From NCBI GenBank assembly GCA_910577175.1, contig CAJTLU010000006.1:184240-206979 (forward strand): 22,740 bases of DNA. The letters run 5' to 3'. A program made the translations under genes and the position numbers. The notes beneath the pieces were generated by a model, which saw nothing but the letters and a program-made list of their open reading frames with translations, did no database searches and was not told where the DNA came from. Within the stretch, counting starts at the first letter, position 1, and each line of letters begins with the position of its first letter. Source of the DNA: an uncultured Lachnospiraceae bacterium (GTDB taxonomy: Bacteria; Bacillota; Clostridia; Lachnospirales; Lachnospiraceae). This document shows, piece after piece, positions 7,437-15,890 of this stretch.

Positions 7437-8765
7437 CTACTTTCCGGAACGATTTTTCAAAACATTTGCATAACTTGAAATACTGCCACCGGAAACAGGA
7501 GTTTCTTTATTCTCCGTATTTTCCTGATTTTCTTCTGTATCTGCACTTGTAGCGGCTGCCGCATTGTTATAATTCTTTCCAGCCATATTTGCATAATCTG
7601 CCGTAGACTTTGGCTGTACTTCAATCGATTTCGTGGAAGTCTTCGCTACCTCAGCCATTTTATTTCCCGTTTCAATGCCGGACTTTTTCAGCTTCTTTGC
7701 ACGCTTTTCCTGACTCTTTGCAATTAACTGCTCCACGCCTATCTTGTCCAGATAACGGTTGATAAAGAACTGCTGTACAATCTGTACGACAGAACTGATA
7801 ATCCAGTAGATACCTACGCCGATTGGAATCATAAGACAGATAACGCCGGACATAATCGGGAAAAATATGTTCATCATTTTCATGCTGGACATAGCCGGGT
7901 CTTCCTGCTTCCCGTTGTTCTTTTTCGTACTCGCCATGGAGAGCTTTGACTGAATAAACTGCATCGCCATTGCCAGAATCGGAATCAGAATTGCCGGAGT
8001 AAAATAATTTCCATTCATTACCGGGCTGTTCAAAATATTCAGACCGCCGATAAACTTATGGATACTGAGAATCGGCTCGGAATATCCGAGTAAAGCGTCA
8101 GAAATACTAGGAAATGCAGAAGCCAATGCATCCCACGTACTTTCATTACACTTAGACAATACATCGATAATGTTCGTCTTTGTTAAAACGCCTATTTCAT
8201 AGCCGGTAAACTTTTCAACAGAAACGCCGATTTTAGCATCTTTCACAAAATTCGCAAGTGTTTCTGCATAGCCTTCCACGCCCTGAATCGATTCTGCTGC
8301 AAGCTCATACATATCATAAACATCGTTAATATAAGCAGGAATCGCATAAATTACACGATAAAGAGCAAACAAAACCTGCAGGGAAACTAAAAGCGTAAGA
8401 CAACCCATCATCGGATTTGTACCGTACTTATTATAAACCGCCTGGGTTTCCATCTGCATTTTTCTGCGGGAAGCCTCGTCTGTTTTTCCTTTATATTTTT
8501 CGTTAATTGCCGTAAGCTCCGGACTCATCTGGGAAGAGAGCCTTGTAGATTTCTGTTGCTTAATCGTGAGCGGAAGCATCAGCATTTTTACGATGATGGT
8601 AAACAGAATAATACAAAGCGCGATATTTGCAATTCCAATTCCATTTACATCCTCGTGAAATAACGAAAGAAATTCATAGATACCGTTCAAAATCCAGCCT
8701 AATAATCTGGAAATCGGTCCCATAATAAGACCGTCTTCTTTTGTTAAAAAAACAAAATCCAACAA
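7437..8765 (-). CDS. yidC: Membrane protein insertase YidC/Oxa1 family
   Basis: Inserts and folds membrane proteins, alone or with SecYEG. The 442-residue protein has hydrophobic segments at about 43-67, 119-143, 255-273, 297-317 and 317-336, as in the Oxa1 core, and the family element LPLTIKQQK after the first. No lipobox signal peptide is visible, unlike B. subtilis SpoIIIJ. Two features stand out. A roughly 110-residue extracytoplasmic stretch (144-254) lies between the second and third segments. A lysine (K60, IIVKMLMLPLT) sits where Gram-positive homologues usually have the groove arginine. AGGAGG stands 9 nt before a TTG at 8765, chosen as start; ATG at 8723 is the alternative. The C-terminal ~95 residues are charged, then Asn/Glu/Ser-rich and disordered-looking. 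Confidence 0.94.
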   Translation of the reverse strand: MLDFVFLTKEDGLIMGPISRLLGWILNGIYEFLSLFHEDVNGIGIANIALCIILFTIIVKMLMLPLTIKQQKSTRLSSQMSPELTAINEKYKGKTDEASRRKMQMETQAVYNKYGTNPMMGCLTLLVSLQVLFALYRVIYAIPAYINDVYDMYELAAESIQGVEGYAETLANFVKDAKIGVSVEKFTGYEIGVLTKTNIIDVLSKCNESTWDALASAFPSISDALLGYSEPILSIHKFIGGLNILNSPVMNGNYFTPAILIPILAMAMQFIQSKLSMASTKKNNGKQEDPAMSSMKMMNIFFPIMSGVICLMIPIGVGIYWIISSVVQIVQQFFINRYLDKIGVEQLIAKSQEKRAKKLKKSGIETGNKMAEVAKTSTKSIEVQPKSTADYANMAGKNYNNAAAATSADTEENQENTENKETPVSGGSISSYANVLKNRSGK

Positions 8766-8789
8766 ATTAAAAATCCTCCTTAATTACAA

Positions 8790-9002
8790 CTAAGGAACCG
8801 GGTCGTAGCCACCCGCATGAAACGGGTGACAACGGAGTATTCTTCGGATTGCAAGCCAGGAGCCCTTCAAAGCACCATATTTTTCCAGCGCTTCCAAGGC
8901 ATATTGAGAACAGGTAGGTATAAACCTGCAACAGGACCCTCCCTTATAAGGCGATATATACTTTTGATAAAAACGAACAAATGCAATTAATCCTTTTTTC
9001 AA
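8790..9002 (-). CDS. yidD: Membrane protein insertion efficiency factor YidD
   Basis: A small (70-residue) membrane-associated factor that aids YidC-dependent insertion. The family pattern is clear: FVRFYQKYISPYKGGSCCRF, then PTCSQYALEALEKYG, then RRILRCHPFHAGGYDPVP, with the conserved cysteines. The TTG start at 9002 overlaps the rnpA stop as TTGA and has GAGG 7 nt upstream. It gives MKKGLIAFVRF, which matches normal family N-termini. A TTG 15 nt further upstream is less well placed. The overlap implies translational coupling to rnpA. Confidence 0.93.
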   Translation of the reverse strand: MKKGLIAFVRFYQKYISPYKGGSCCRFIPTCSQYALEALEKYGALKGSWLAIRRILRCHPFHAGGYDPVP

Positions 9003-9340
9003 TTTGATTCCTCGCAAAGTATTCTATGCAGTTTTGCTAAATGCAGCATAGCACTGTTAATTTCAAAATAGCTTCTACCCTTTGCTCCCTGTCTGGCAAT
9101 TACAACAATGTCCCAACCACTATGGAACTTCCCTTCATTTAATCGGTAGCTTTCTCTGAGCAATCTCGTTATTCTGTGTCTTACAACACTGTTGCCTACT
9201 TTTTTACTTACCGAAATACCAAGCCTGCCGGTTTCTAAATCATTCTTCTTTGCATACATTACCAAATACTTGTTGGCATACGATTTACCCAGCTGGTAAA
9301 CCTTTTTAAAATCTTCATTCCTTTTGATTGATTCCGCCAC
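8999..9340 (-). CDS. rnpA: Ribonuclease P protein component, GTG start
   Basis: The protein subunit of RNase P, which supports the catalytic RNA in removing 5' leaders from tRNA precursors. The 113-residue length is normal. The RNR signature region reads KKVGNSVVRHRITRLLRES, with histidine where many homologues have asparagine (RNR to RHR), and YRLNEGKFHSGWDIVVIAR follows. The start is GTG at 9340 because AGGAG lies 8-9 nt upstream; the frame is open further upstream without a good site. It follows rpmH by 54 nt, the near-universal rpmH-rnpA pair, and overlaps yidD by 4 nt. Confidence 0.94.
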   Translation of the reverse strand: MAESIKRNEDFKKVYQLGKSYANKYLVMYAKKNDLETGRLGISVSKKVGNSVVRHRITRLLRESYRLNEGKFHSGWDIVVIARQGAKGRSYFEINSAMLHLAKLHRILCEESN

Positions 9341-9394
9341 TGTGTTCTCTCCTGAAAAAGAAAGAGTAAGAGAAAAGGTCACATATTATGCGAC

Positions 9395-9529
9395 CTATGC
9401 AGATAATTTATGTCTACCCTTTGCTCTTCTTCTGGCTAACACCTTTCTTCCGTTTGTGGTACTCATTCTCGAACGGAATCCATGTACCTTGGATCTCTGT
9501 CTCTTCTTCGGCTGAAACGTCATCTTCAT
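9395..9529 (-). CDS. rpmH: 50S ribosomal protein L34
   Basis: A 44-residue, very basic ribosomal protein of the large subunit. The minus strand encodes MKMTFQPKKRQRSKVHGF, then RSRMSTTNGRKVLARRR and AKGRHKLSA, almost identical to L34 across Bacillota. The ATG at 9529 is preferred over that at 9523 because it gives the standard MKMTFQ start and has AGAGGTG 7 nt upstream. It is the first gene of the leftward operon and has a near-consensus promoter about 75 nt upstream. Confidence 0.97.
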   Translation of the reverse strand: MKMTFQPKKRQRSKVHGFRSRMSTTNGRKVLARRRAKGRHKLSA

Positions 9530-9603
9530 AAACTAACACCTCTCTTTCTGTTTGCTACGTGCAAAAACCGCACACTACAGCATTTTACCTAAATAGCATC
9601 TAT

Positions 9604-9632
9604 ATTATAGTAGGAAACTCGTCTTTCGTCAA
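9604..9632 (-). promoter_or_regulatory. Promoter of the rpmH-rnpA-yidD-yidC-jag unit
   Basis: On the minus strand, TTGACG (9627-9632) and TATAAT (9604-9609) are separated by 17 nt. This is a near-perfect SigA promoter pointing at rpmH, whose start is 74 nt downstream. It lies back to back with the dnaA promoter, with about 43 nt of AT-rich DNA between the two. Confidence 0.85.
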
Positions 9633-9675
9633 GTAAAAATTGCATTTTTCCTAAATTTTATTTTAAAAAAACACT

Positions 9676-9703
9676 TTGCTATTTCTGTTATTTTTGATAT
9701 AAT
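9676..9703 (+). promoter_or_regulatory. dnaA promoter
   Basis: TTGCTA (9676-9681) and TATAAT (9698-9703) with a 16-nt spacer point at dnaA, leaving an untranslated leader of roughly 70 nt. By eye, no DnaA box matching the consensus with one or no mismatch occurs in 9530-9779. Any DnaA autoregulation would therefore need weaker sites or the boxes downstream of the gene. Confidence 0.7.
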
Positions 9704-9779
9704 ATAAGATAGTGGATTTATAGGCTTTAAAGAGCGTTATTTTCGCATTAGAGGCAGTTTATAGAAAGGGTAATACAAA

Positions 9780-11132
9780 ATGGATATCAAAACGATAAAA
9801 AACAAATGGACGGAGATTTTAGAGTACATGAAAACAGAGTTCGTCATTCCGGACGCACTTTATAAAACATGGCTTCTTCCGATGTGCCCTTATGCCATAA
9901 AAGGAAATAAACTAATTATTCACTTTACAAACAAAGAACTGGGTATGATGGGAATCGATTTCATTAAGAAAAGATATCTGCGGTATCTTGAAACCTCTGT
10001 AGAAACCATCCTGAATGAAGAATATGAAATCGAGCTTATTTTATCAGACGAAGTATCCGAAGAAGAGTTCTCCGAGTCTTCTATTAAAAATAAGAAGCAA
10101 AACGAAAGCTACGATACGCTGAACCCGAAATATACCTTTGATACCTTTGTCGTAGGAAAAAGCAATCATATGGCACATGCAGCGTCTGTTGCAGTTGCCG
10201 CAGCACCCGGAGAAGCCTACAATCCTTTGTTCCTCTACGGCGGGGCAGGACTTGGAAAAACCCACCTGATGCAGTCGATTGCCCACGACATTTTAGACCG
10301 GAACAAGGACTCTTTGATTCGCTATGTTACGAGTGAGAAGTTTACAAACGAGCTGATTGAATCTATCCGCAACAACAAAACTTCCGAATTTCGTGAAAAA
10401 TACCGGAATGCCGATATGCTGCTTATCGATGATATTCAGTTTATCATCGGAAAGGAGAGCACGCAGGAGGAGTTTTTCCATACGTTTAACACGCTTTACG
10501 ATTCTAAGAAGCATATTGTTATTTCGAGTGATAAGCCGCCGAAGGATATCGCTACCTTAGAGGAACGCCTTCGCTCCCGCTTTGAGATGGGCCTGATTGT
10601 AGATATCGGAAGTCCGGATTATGAAACCCGCATGGCCATTCTCAGCAAGAAAAATGATATGGATAATTTTGCTATCAGCAATGACATTCTTGCCTACTTC
10701 GCGGAAAATATCAAGTCAAATATCCGTGAACTGGAGGGTGCTTTGAATAAGCTCGTTGCCCTTTCAAGACTGAAGAAGCAGCCGATTACAATGGAGCTTG
10801 CCCAAGAGGCACTGAAAGATTATATTTCTACAAATAACCATAAGACCATTACAGTCGGTTACATCGTAGATATTGTTTCAGAGCATCTTGCCATTTCCTC
10901 TTCTGACATCTACTCTAAGAAAAGAAGCAGTGAAATCGCAAATGCCAGACAGATTGTCATGTACCTCGCTACAAAGCTGACAGACTTATCGACGACAGAC
11001 ATCGGAAAACAGCTGAACAACAGGGACCACTCCACGGTCATTCATGGAAGAAATAAAATTGAAGAGGATTTAAAGCTCAATCCTCAGCTTCAAAATACCA
11101 TCGATGTGCTTCTGAAAAAGATAAATCCGTAG
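9780..11132 (+). CDS. dnaA: Chromosomal replication initiator DnaA
   Basis: An AAA+ ATPase that binds DnaA boxes at oriC, opens the duplex and loads the replicative helicase. The 450-residue protein has domain I (about 1-85), a short linker, and the ATPase domain with Walker A GGAGLGKT (154-161, K160), Walker B LLIDDIQF (214-221) and RLRSRF (263-268). Domain IV carries the DnaA-box reading motif DHSTVIHGRNKI (from 416). GAAAGGG precedes the ATG by 9 nt. It is the first plus-strand gene after the strand switch. If unwinding occurs in the dnaA-dnaN gap, dnaA is transcribed head-on to the leftward fork, the arrangement also seen in B. subtilis. Confidence 0.98.
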   Translation: MDIKTIKNKWTEILEYMKTEFVIPDALYKTWLLPMCPYAIKGNKLIIHFTNKELGMMGIDFIKKRYLRYLETSVETILNEEYEIELILSDEVSEEEFSESSIKNKKQNESYDTLNPKYTFDTFVVGKSNHMAHAASVAVAAAPGEAYNPLFLYGGAGLGKTHLMQSIAHDILDRNKDSLIRYVTSEKFTNELIESIRNNKTSEFREKYRNADMLLIDDIQFIIGKESTQEEFFHTFNTLYDSKKHIVISSDKPPKDIATLEERLRSRFEMGLIVDIGSPDYETRMAILSKKNDMDNFAISNDILAYFAENIKSNIRELEGALNKLVALSRLKKQPITMELAQEALKDYISTNNHKTITVGYIVDIVSEHLAISSSDIYSKKRSSEIANARQIVMYLATKLTDLSTTDIGKQLNNRDHSTVIHGRNKIEEDLKLNPQLQNTIDVLLKKINP

Positions 11133-11214
11133 CATATCATGCAAAAACCATTTTATATATTGGATACTGCACATTAAATAGGAAGAAACTCGTTTTACTT
11201 GTCCATAGGCATTT

Positions 11215-11254
11215 TGTGAATAACTTGTGATTAACTGTGAACTATTGTGGATAA
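11215..11254 (-). promoter_or_regulatory. Phased array of four DnaA boxes
   Basis: Minus-strand boxes read on the plus strand as TGTGAATAA (11215), TGTGATTAA (11226), TGTGAACTA (11236, degenerate) and TGTGGATAA (11246, perfect). Start-to-start steps are 11, 10 and 10 bp, about one helical turn, all in one orientation. DnaA bound here would lie on one face of the helix, suited to filament nucleation. Confidence 0.75.
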
Positions 11255-11294
11255 ATTACTTCTATTTGTTTATTTTACACTTTACTTTATCAAA

Positions 11295-11303
11295 TTATCC
11301 ACA
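11295..11303 (+). promoter_or_regulatory. DnaA box, perfect consensus
   Basis: TTATCCACA on the plus strand, opposite in orientation to the phased array, 41 bp downstream of its last box. Confidence 0.85.
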
Positions 11304-11381
11304 GATACAGGCTCCCTTATCCCAAGCTCCATTCACCCTGACAATTCACTTAAAGTCAGCTTATAATAAGGGATTGCGAGC

Positions 11382-11390
11382 TTATTCACA
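11382..11390 (+). promoter_or_regulatory. DnaA box adjacent to the AT-rich tract
   Basis: TTATTCACA, a common high-affinity variant (TTATNCACA), on the plus strand. It is the box nearest the AT-rich tract, ending 28 nt before it, and would be the natural anchor for DnaA loading onto opened DNA. Confidence 0.78.
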
Positions 11391-11418
11391 CTATGAACCC
11401 TGCCTATTACTTCGTCTG

Positions 11419-11444
11419 TAATATTATATATGATATATAGATAG
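11419..11444. other. Candidate DNA unwinding element
   Basis: A 26-nt tract with only three G/C bases, composed of ATAT/GATATA steps, between the last DnaA box and dnaN. Its place and composition match a duplex unwinding element. GAT/ATA/TAG triplets could serve as DnaA-trio-like steps, but the register is not clear enough to claim them. Confidence 0.55.
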
Positions 11445-11473
11445 AGCTTTCAGCGAAAGGAGATATTCACTTT

Positions 11474-12586
11474 ATGAAAATCACATGTCAAAAGTCTGAC
11501 TTATTAAGCAGTGTTAATATTGCACTCAGGGCTGTCCCTGCAAAATCTACCATGCCTATTCTGGAGTGTATTGCAATTGACGTAACCGACAGCTTTATAA
11601 AGTTCACTACCAATGATATGGAACTTGGTATTGAAACTATTGTAAAGGGAACCATTATAGAGACAGGAAGTATTGCAATTAATGCAAAAATATTGTCTGA
11701 TATTATAAGAAAGCTTCCGGATAATGAAATCCGGATTGAAACCGATGCCAAATATATGGTTACAATTACGTGTGGAAAGTCAAAGTTTTCAATTCCGGGA
11801 AAGGTAAGCGACGAGTTTCCTTCTCTTCCGTTTATTGAAAGGAAAGAAACGATGGTACTGTCCCAGTTCACGTTAAAGGAACTGATCCGACAGACTGTAT
11901 TCTCTATTTCTGACAGTGAGAATAATAAAATTATGACCGGTGAGTTATTTGAAGTGGCCGAAAACAAATTAAGAGTTGTTTCTTTGGACGGTCATCGTAT
12001 TTCGGTACGGAGAATTGAACTAAAGGAAAAGTTTCAGGATACGAAGGTAATTGTTCCGGGAAAGACCTTAATTGAAATCAGCAAGATTTTGTCCGGTGAG
12101 ATTTCAGATGAGGTCAGGATTTACTTTACTGATAAGCATATTATTTTTGAGTTTGATGATACGATGGTACTGTCAAGGTTAATTGAAGGAGAGTATTATA
12201 AGATTAACCAGATGCTTTCCGGTGATTATGACACAAAGATTACGGTAAATAAAAAGGAGTTTCTGGATAGTATTGACCGTGCGACCCTGCTTGTAAAGGA
12301 GTCTGAGAAGAAGCCGATTATTATAGGAGTCAAGGACGGAGAAATGCAGTTAGAGATGACCTCTACGATTGGTTCTATGGATGAAAGCATCGATATTACA
12401 AAAGAGGGAAGCGATATTTTAATTGGCTTTAATCCGAAGTTTTTAATTGATGCGCTTCGTGTCATTGATGAGGAAGAGATTACTATTTATATGACAAATC
12501 CAAAGGCGCCTTGTTTTATTAAGGATAGTGAAGAGTCTTACATTTATTTGATTTTGCCGGTAAATTTTAACGCTGCTGCAAGATAA
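11474..12586 (+). CDS. dnaN: DNA polymerase III beta subunit (sliding clamp)
   Basis: The ring-shaped clamp that tethers DNA polymerase III and many repair proteins to DNA. The 370-residue length matches the family. Visible family features are the start MKITCQKSDLLSSVNIALRAV, SKSTMPILE-like segment AVPAKSTMPILECI, VVSLDGHRIS in the middle domain and the end YIYLILPVNF (consensus: ILPVR). AAAGGAG lies about 11 nt before the ATG, slightly long spacing. It follows oriC and begins the dnaN-S4-recF-gyrB-gyrA run, with gaps of 11-41 nt. Confidence 0.97.
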   Translation: MKITCQKSDLLSSVNIALRAVPAKSTMPILECIAIDVTDSFIKFTTNDMELGIETIVKGTIIETGSIAINAKILSDIIRKLPDNEIRIETDAKYMVTITCGKSKFSIPGKVSDEFPSLPFIERKETMVLSQFTLKELIRQTVFSISDSENNKIMTGELFEVAENKLRVVSLDGHRISVRRIELKEKFQDTKVIVPGKTLIEISKILSGEISDEVRIYFTDKHIIFEFDDTMVLSRLIEGEYYKINQMLSGDYDTKITVNKKEFLDSIDRATLLVKESEKKPIIIGVKDGEMQLEMTSTIGSMDESIDITKEGSDILIGFNPKFLIDALRVIDEEEITIYMTNPKAPCFIKDSEESYIYLILPVNFNAAAR

Positions 12587-12600
12587 GAAACGGAGTAGAT

Positions 12601-12810
12601 ATGGAAGAAATTAAGTTAAAGGATAGTTTTATTAAGCTTGGACAGGCATTAAAAGCTGTCGGTTTTACAGAATCGGGTGCAGAAGCAAAAGAGGTTATAC
12701 AGGAAGGTCTTGTAAAGGTAAATAATGAAGTTTGTACACAGCGTGGAAAAAAGCTGACAGACGGTGATATTGTTTCCTTCCGGGGGAAGGAAATTAAAAT
12801 TGTAGGATAG
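12601..12810 (+). CDS. yaaA: S4-domain RNA-binding protein (YaaA/RlbA type)
   Basis: A 69-residue protein that is essentially one S4 fold: LGQALKAVGFTESGAEAKEVIQEGLVKV is split here for length, with LGQALKAVGF at 13-22, GAEAKEVIQEGLVKVN at 26-41 and GDIVSFRGKEIKIV near the end. S4 modules bind structured RNA; YaaA of B. subtilis is linked to large-subunit ribosome assembly. Its place between dnaN and recF is highly conserved in Bacillota. It lies 14 nt after dnaN and 11 nt before recF. Confidence 0.92.
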   Translation: MEEIKLKDSFIKLGQALKAVGFTESGAEAKEVIQEGLVKVNNEVCTQRGKKLTDGDIVSFRGKEIKIVG

Positions 12811-12821
12811 TTGGTGCTGTC

Positions 12822-13919
12822 TTGAAAATAAAAAGATTAGAATTAAGCGAGTTCCGGAATTATAAGGCCCTGTCTTTGGAGTTTGATGAAAAGGTAAATA
12901 TTTTATACGGCGATAATGCACAGGGAAAGACCAACGTGTTAGAAGCTATTTATCTTTGCGGAACGACAAAGTCACATAAGGGAAGCAAAGACAGGGAAAT
13001 GATACGGATTTCAGAAGAGGAAGCACATATCAGATTGCTGATAGAGAAGGCCGAAATTCCTCATCGGATTGATATGCATTTGAAAAAAAATAAAACAAAG
13101 GGAGCTGCTATCGACGGAATACCGATTAAGCGTTCTTCCGACTTATTTGGTCTGTTACATATCGTTTTCTTTTCTCCCGAGGATTTGAGCATGATAAAAA
13201 ACGGACCGGGAGAACGGCGCAGATTTCTTGATTTAGAACTTTGCCAGTTGGATAAAATGTATTTGTATTATCTTGGAAATTACAACAGGGCGCTTAGTCA
13301 GAGAAATAATCTTTTAAAACAGATCGGATTCCGCAAGGAATTAGCAGATACTGTCGGAGTCTGGGATACACAGCTTTCCGGATATGGAACGGAAATTATC
13401 CGGGCAAGAAAAAGGTTTGTCGATGAGTTAAACGAACTGCTCCCACGGATTCACGCAAGGCTTTCCGGAGGAAAGGAAGAGCTTTGTATCCGATATGAGC
13501 CGGATGTTTCGGAAACGGAGTTTGAATTAAAGTTGAAAACCAGTCTGGAACGGGATTTGGCATTAAAGTCAACGGGCTGCGGTCCACACAGGGACGATAT
13601 CAATTTCTATGTAGAGGAGAAAAGTCTGAAGTTGTATGGCTCCCAGGGACAGCAAAGAACTGCGGCATTGTCCTTAAAGCTTGCGGAAATCGAGCTTGTA
13701 AGAACGAAAATCAAAGAAAGTCCGGTGCTTCTTTTGGATGATGTTTTGTCGGAGCTTGACAGGAACCGGCAGACTTATCTGTTAGAAAGTATTACAGATT
13801 TACAGACGATGATTACCTGCACCGGGTTGGAAGAGTTTATCGGGGACAGAAAAAAGTATCATAGGATTTTTCATGTAATGAACGGTATGGTACAGGAACA
13901 GAAGGAAAGCAGAGAGTAA
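12822..13919 (+). CDS. recF: DNA replication/repair ATPase RecF, TTG start
   Basis: An SMC-like ATPase that helps RecOR load RecA at gaps and stalled forks. The 365-residue length is normal. Walker A is GDNAQGKTN (30-38), PGERRRFLD follows the DLSMIKNG segment, the signature motif lies in GSQGQQRTAALSLKLAE and Walker B is VLLLDDVLSELD. The frame begins with TTG at 12822 (MKIKRLELSEFRNYK, a standard RecF N-terminus). Only a weak GGTG lies 6 nt upstream, so translation may depend on coupling to the S4 gene ending 11 nt before. gyrB follows after 13 nt. Confidence 0.96.
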   Translation: MKIKRLELSEFRNYKALSLEFDEKVNILYGDNAQGKTNVLEAIYLCGTTKSHKGSKDREMIRISEEEAHIRLLIEKAEIPHRIDMHLKKNKTKGAAIDGIPIKRSSDLFGLLHIVFFSPEDLSMIKNGPGERRRFLDLELCQLDKMYLYYLGNYNRALSQRNNLLKQIGFRKELADTVGVWDTQLSGYGTEIIRARKRFVDELNELLPRIHARLSGGKEELCIRYEPDVSETEFELKLKTSLERDLALKSTGCGPHRDDINFYVEEKSLKLYGSQGQQRTAALSLKLAEIELVRTKIKESPVLLLDDVLSELDRNRQTYLLESITDLQTMITCTGLEEFIGDRKKYHRIFHVMNGMVQEQKESRE

Positions 13920-13932
13920 CAAGGAGGCTTAC

Positions 13933-15849
13933 ATGAGTAAGGAATATGGAGCAGACCAGATACAGATTTTAGAGGGATTGGAGGCAGTCCGGAAAAGACC
14001 GGGTATGTACATCGGAAGCACATCAGTACGCGGTCTTCATCATCTCGTCTATGAGATTGTAGATAATGCAGTCGATGAAGCATTGGCAGGCTTTTGTACA
14101 GTAATTGACGTTTCTATCAATCCGGATAATTCGGTTACGGTTATTGATAACGGTCGTGGCGTGCCGGTTGAAATGAATCAGAAAAAGGGAGTTTCCACGG
14201 TAGAGGTAGTTTATACCATTCTGCATGCAGGAGGAAAATTCGGCGGCGGAGCCTATAAGGTATCAGGAGGTCTTCATGGCGTAGGTGCATCGGTTGTGAA
14301 TGCGCTTTCAAAGTATATGGAAGTAAAGGTAGAGCAGAATGGCCATATCTATCGCCAGCGTTATGAAAAGGGAAAGCCGGTGACTCCGCTTGAAGTTATT
14401 GGCGATTCTGACAAAACTGGTACAACAGTTACTTTTTTGCCGGATGATACGATTTTCGAAGAAACTATATTTGAATTTGATACGTTAAAGAGCCGTTTAA
14501 GAGAAATGGCATTTTTGACAAAGGGAATTAAAATTATTCTTCGGGATAAGAGAGAGGAAGAGGAAAAGGTCAGAGAGTTCCACTATGAAGGAGGTATCCG
14601 CGAATATGTGGAATACCTGAATAAAAGTAAAGAGGTACTGTATCCGGCAATTATCTACTGTGAAGGTACGGTAAACGATGTTTATGTCGAAGTAGCAATG
14701 CAGCATAACGACGGCTATAACGAAGGGTGCTACAGCTTTGTAAACAATATTACAACACCAGAGGGCGGTACGCATTTAGCCGGATTTAAGAACGCATTAA
14801 CAAAAACTTTTAATGATTATGCGAAGTCACAGAAATATTTAAAGGAAAATGAGCAGAATTTGTCCGGAGAGGATATCAGGGAAGGATTAACTGCAATTAT
14901 CAGCGTAAAGCTTGGCGAGCCGCAGTTTGAAGGACAGACAAAACAGAAGCTTGGGAACAGCGAAGCAAGAGGCGCAGTGGATTCTGTTGTCAGTGAGCAG
15001 CTGACCTACTTTTTAGAGCAGAACCCGTCCGTGGCAAAGGTAATCTGTGAAAAGGCAGTACTCGCACAGCGTGCGAGGGATGCCGCAAGAAAGGCAAGGG
15101 ATTTAACAAGAAGAAAAAATGCTTTAGACGGTATGAGTCTTCCAGGAAAGCTTGCCGACTGTTCTGACAAGGACCCGAAAAACTGTGAGATTTATCTGGT
15201 AGAGGGTGACTCTGCAGGCGGTTCTGCAAAGACGGCACGTTCCCGTGCCACGCAGGCAATCCTGCCGTTACGTGGAAAGATTCTGAATGTGGAAAAGGCA
15301 AGGCTGGACCGTATTTTAAGCAGTCAGGAAATCAGGGCAATGATTACGGCATTCGGAACCGGTATTTCTGAAGATTTTGATATCAGTAAGCTCAGGTATC
15401 ATAAGATTATTATTATGACAGATGCCGATGTGGACGGAGCCCACATCGATACGCTTCTGCTTACTTTCCTGTACCGTTTTATGCCGGAGCTGATTAAGCA
15501 GGGCTATGTTTATCTTGCAACGCCTCCGCTGTTTAAGATTGAGAAAAACAAGAACGTATGGTATGCATACGACGAAGAGGAACTGAATGCGATTCTTTTG
15601 GAAATCGGACGTGACCAGAACAATAAAATACAGCGTTATAAGGGTCTTGGCGAAATGGACCCGGAGCAGCTCTGGGAGACTACAATGGATCCAGAGAAGC
15701 GTATTTTAAAGAAGGTATGTATGAATGACGACGCAATGTCAGAGCTTGACCTTACGTTTAATGTATTAATGGGGGATAATGTGGAGCCGCGCCGTGAGTT
15801 TATCGAGAAGAATGCGAAGTTTGTAAAGGATTTAGATAAATACTGTTAA
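13933..15849 (+). CDS. gyrB: DNA gyrase subunit B
   Basis: The ATPase and TOPRIM subunit of gyrase, which introduces negative supercoils. The 638-residue protein has the GHKL ATPase site: E41 and N45 in YEIVDNAVDEAL, D72 in VIDNGRGVPV, and the ATP lid GGKFGGGAYKVSGGLHGVG (100-118). The TOPRIM metal site comprises E424 (VEGDSAGGSAK) and D497/D499/D501 (TDADVDGAHI). The C-terminal PLRGKILNVEKA and RYKGLGEMDPEQL motifs are present. There is no large insert as in proteobacterial GyrB. AAGGAGG lies 6 nt before the ATG. Confidence 0.98.
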   Translation: MSKEYGADQIQILEGLEAVRKRPGMYIGSTSVRGLHHLVYEIVDNAVDEALAGFCTVIDVSINPDNSVTVIDNGRGVPVEMNQKKGVSTVEVVYTILHAGGKFGGGAYKVSGGLHGVGASVVNALSKYMEVKVEQNGHIYRQRYEKGKPVTPLEVIGDSDKTGTTVTFLPDDTIFEETIFEFDTLKSRLREMAFLTKGIKIILRDKREEEEKVREFHYEGGIREYVEYLNKSKEVLYPAIIYCEGTVNDVYVEVAMQHNDGYNEGCYSFVNNITTPEGGTHLAGFKNALTKTFNDYAKSQKYLKENEQNLSGEDIREGLTAIISVKLGEPQFEGQTKQKLGNSEARGAVDSVVSEQLTYFLEQNPSVAKVICEKAVLAQRARDAARKARDLTRRKNALDGMSLPGKLADCSDKDPKNCEIYLVEGDSAGGSAKTARSRATQAILPLRGKILNVEKARLDRILSSQEIRAMITAFGTGISEDFDISKLRYHKIIIMTDADVDGAHIDTLLLTFLYRFMPELIKQGYVYLATPPLFKIEKNKNVWYAYDEEELNAILLEIGRDQNNKIQRYKGLGEMDPEQLWETTMDPEKRILKKVCMNDDAMSELDLTFNVLMGDNVEPRREFIEKNAKFVKDLDKYC

Positions 15850-15890
15850 GAAGCGGCGGGCAAGAACTGTCGTATTCACAGGAGGTAAGA

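Larger units (their letters stand above)
11133..11473. other. oriC: Probable oriC (dnaA-dnaN intergenic region)
   Basis: A 341-nt non-coding gap between dnaA and dnaN. It holds two perfect TTATCCACA boxes (11246-11254 minus, 11295-11303 plus), two TTATTCACA boxes (11215-11223 minus, 11382-11390 plus) and weaker copies, then an AT-rich tract next to dnaN. Position, box density and AT tract together match oriC of many Bacillota. The upstream rpmH-dnaA gap has no boxes I could see, so the origin looks single-part. No clear dnaA terminator or dnaN promoter stands out. Confidence 0.88.

Noticed and set aside
11417..11434. A dnaN promoter in the AT-rich tract
   Set aside because: Several TATA-like hexamers exist but none has a credible -35 at 16-18 nt; composition alone explains them.
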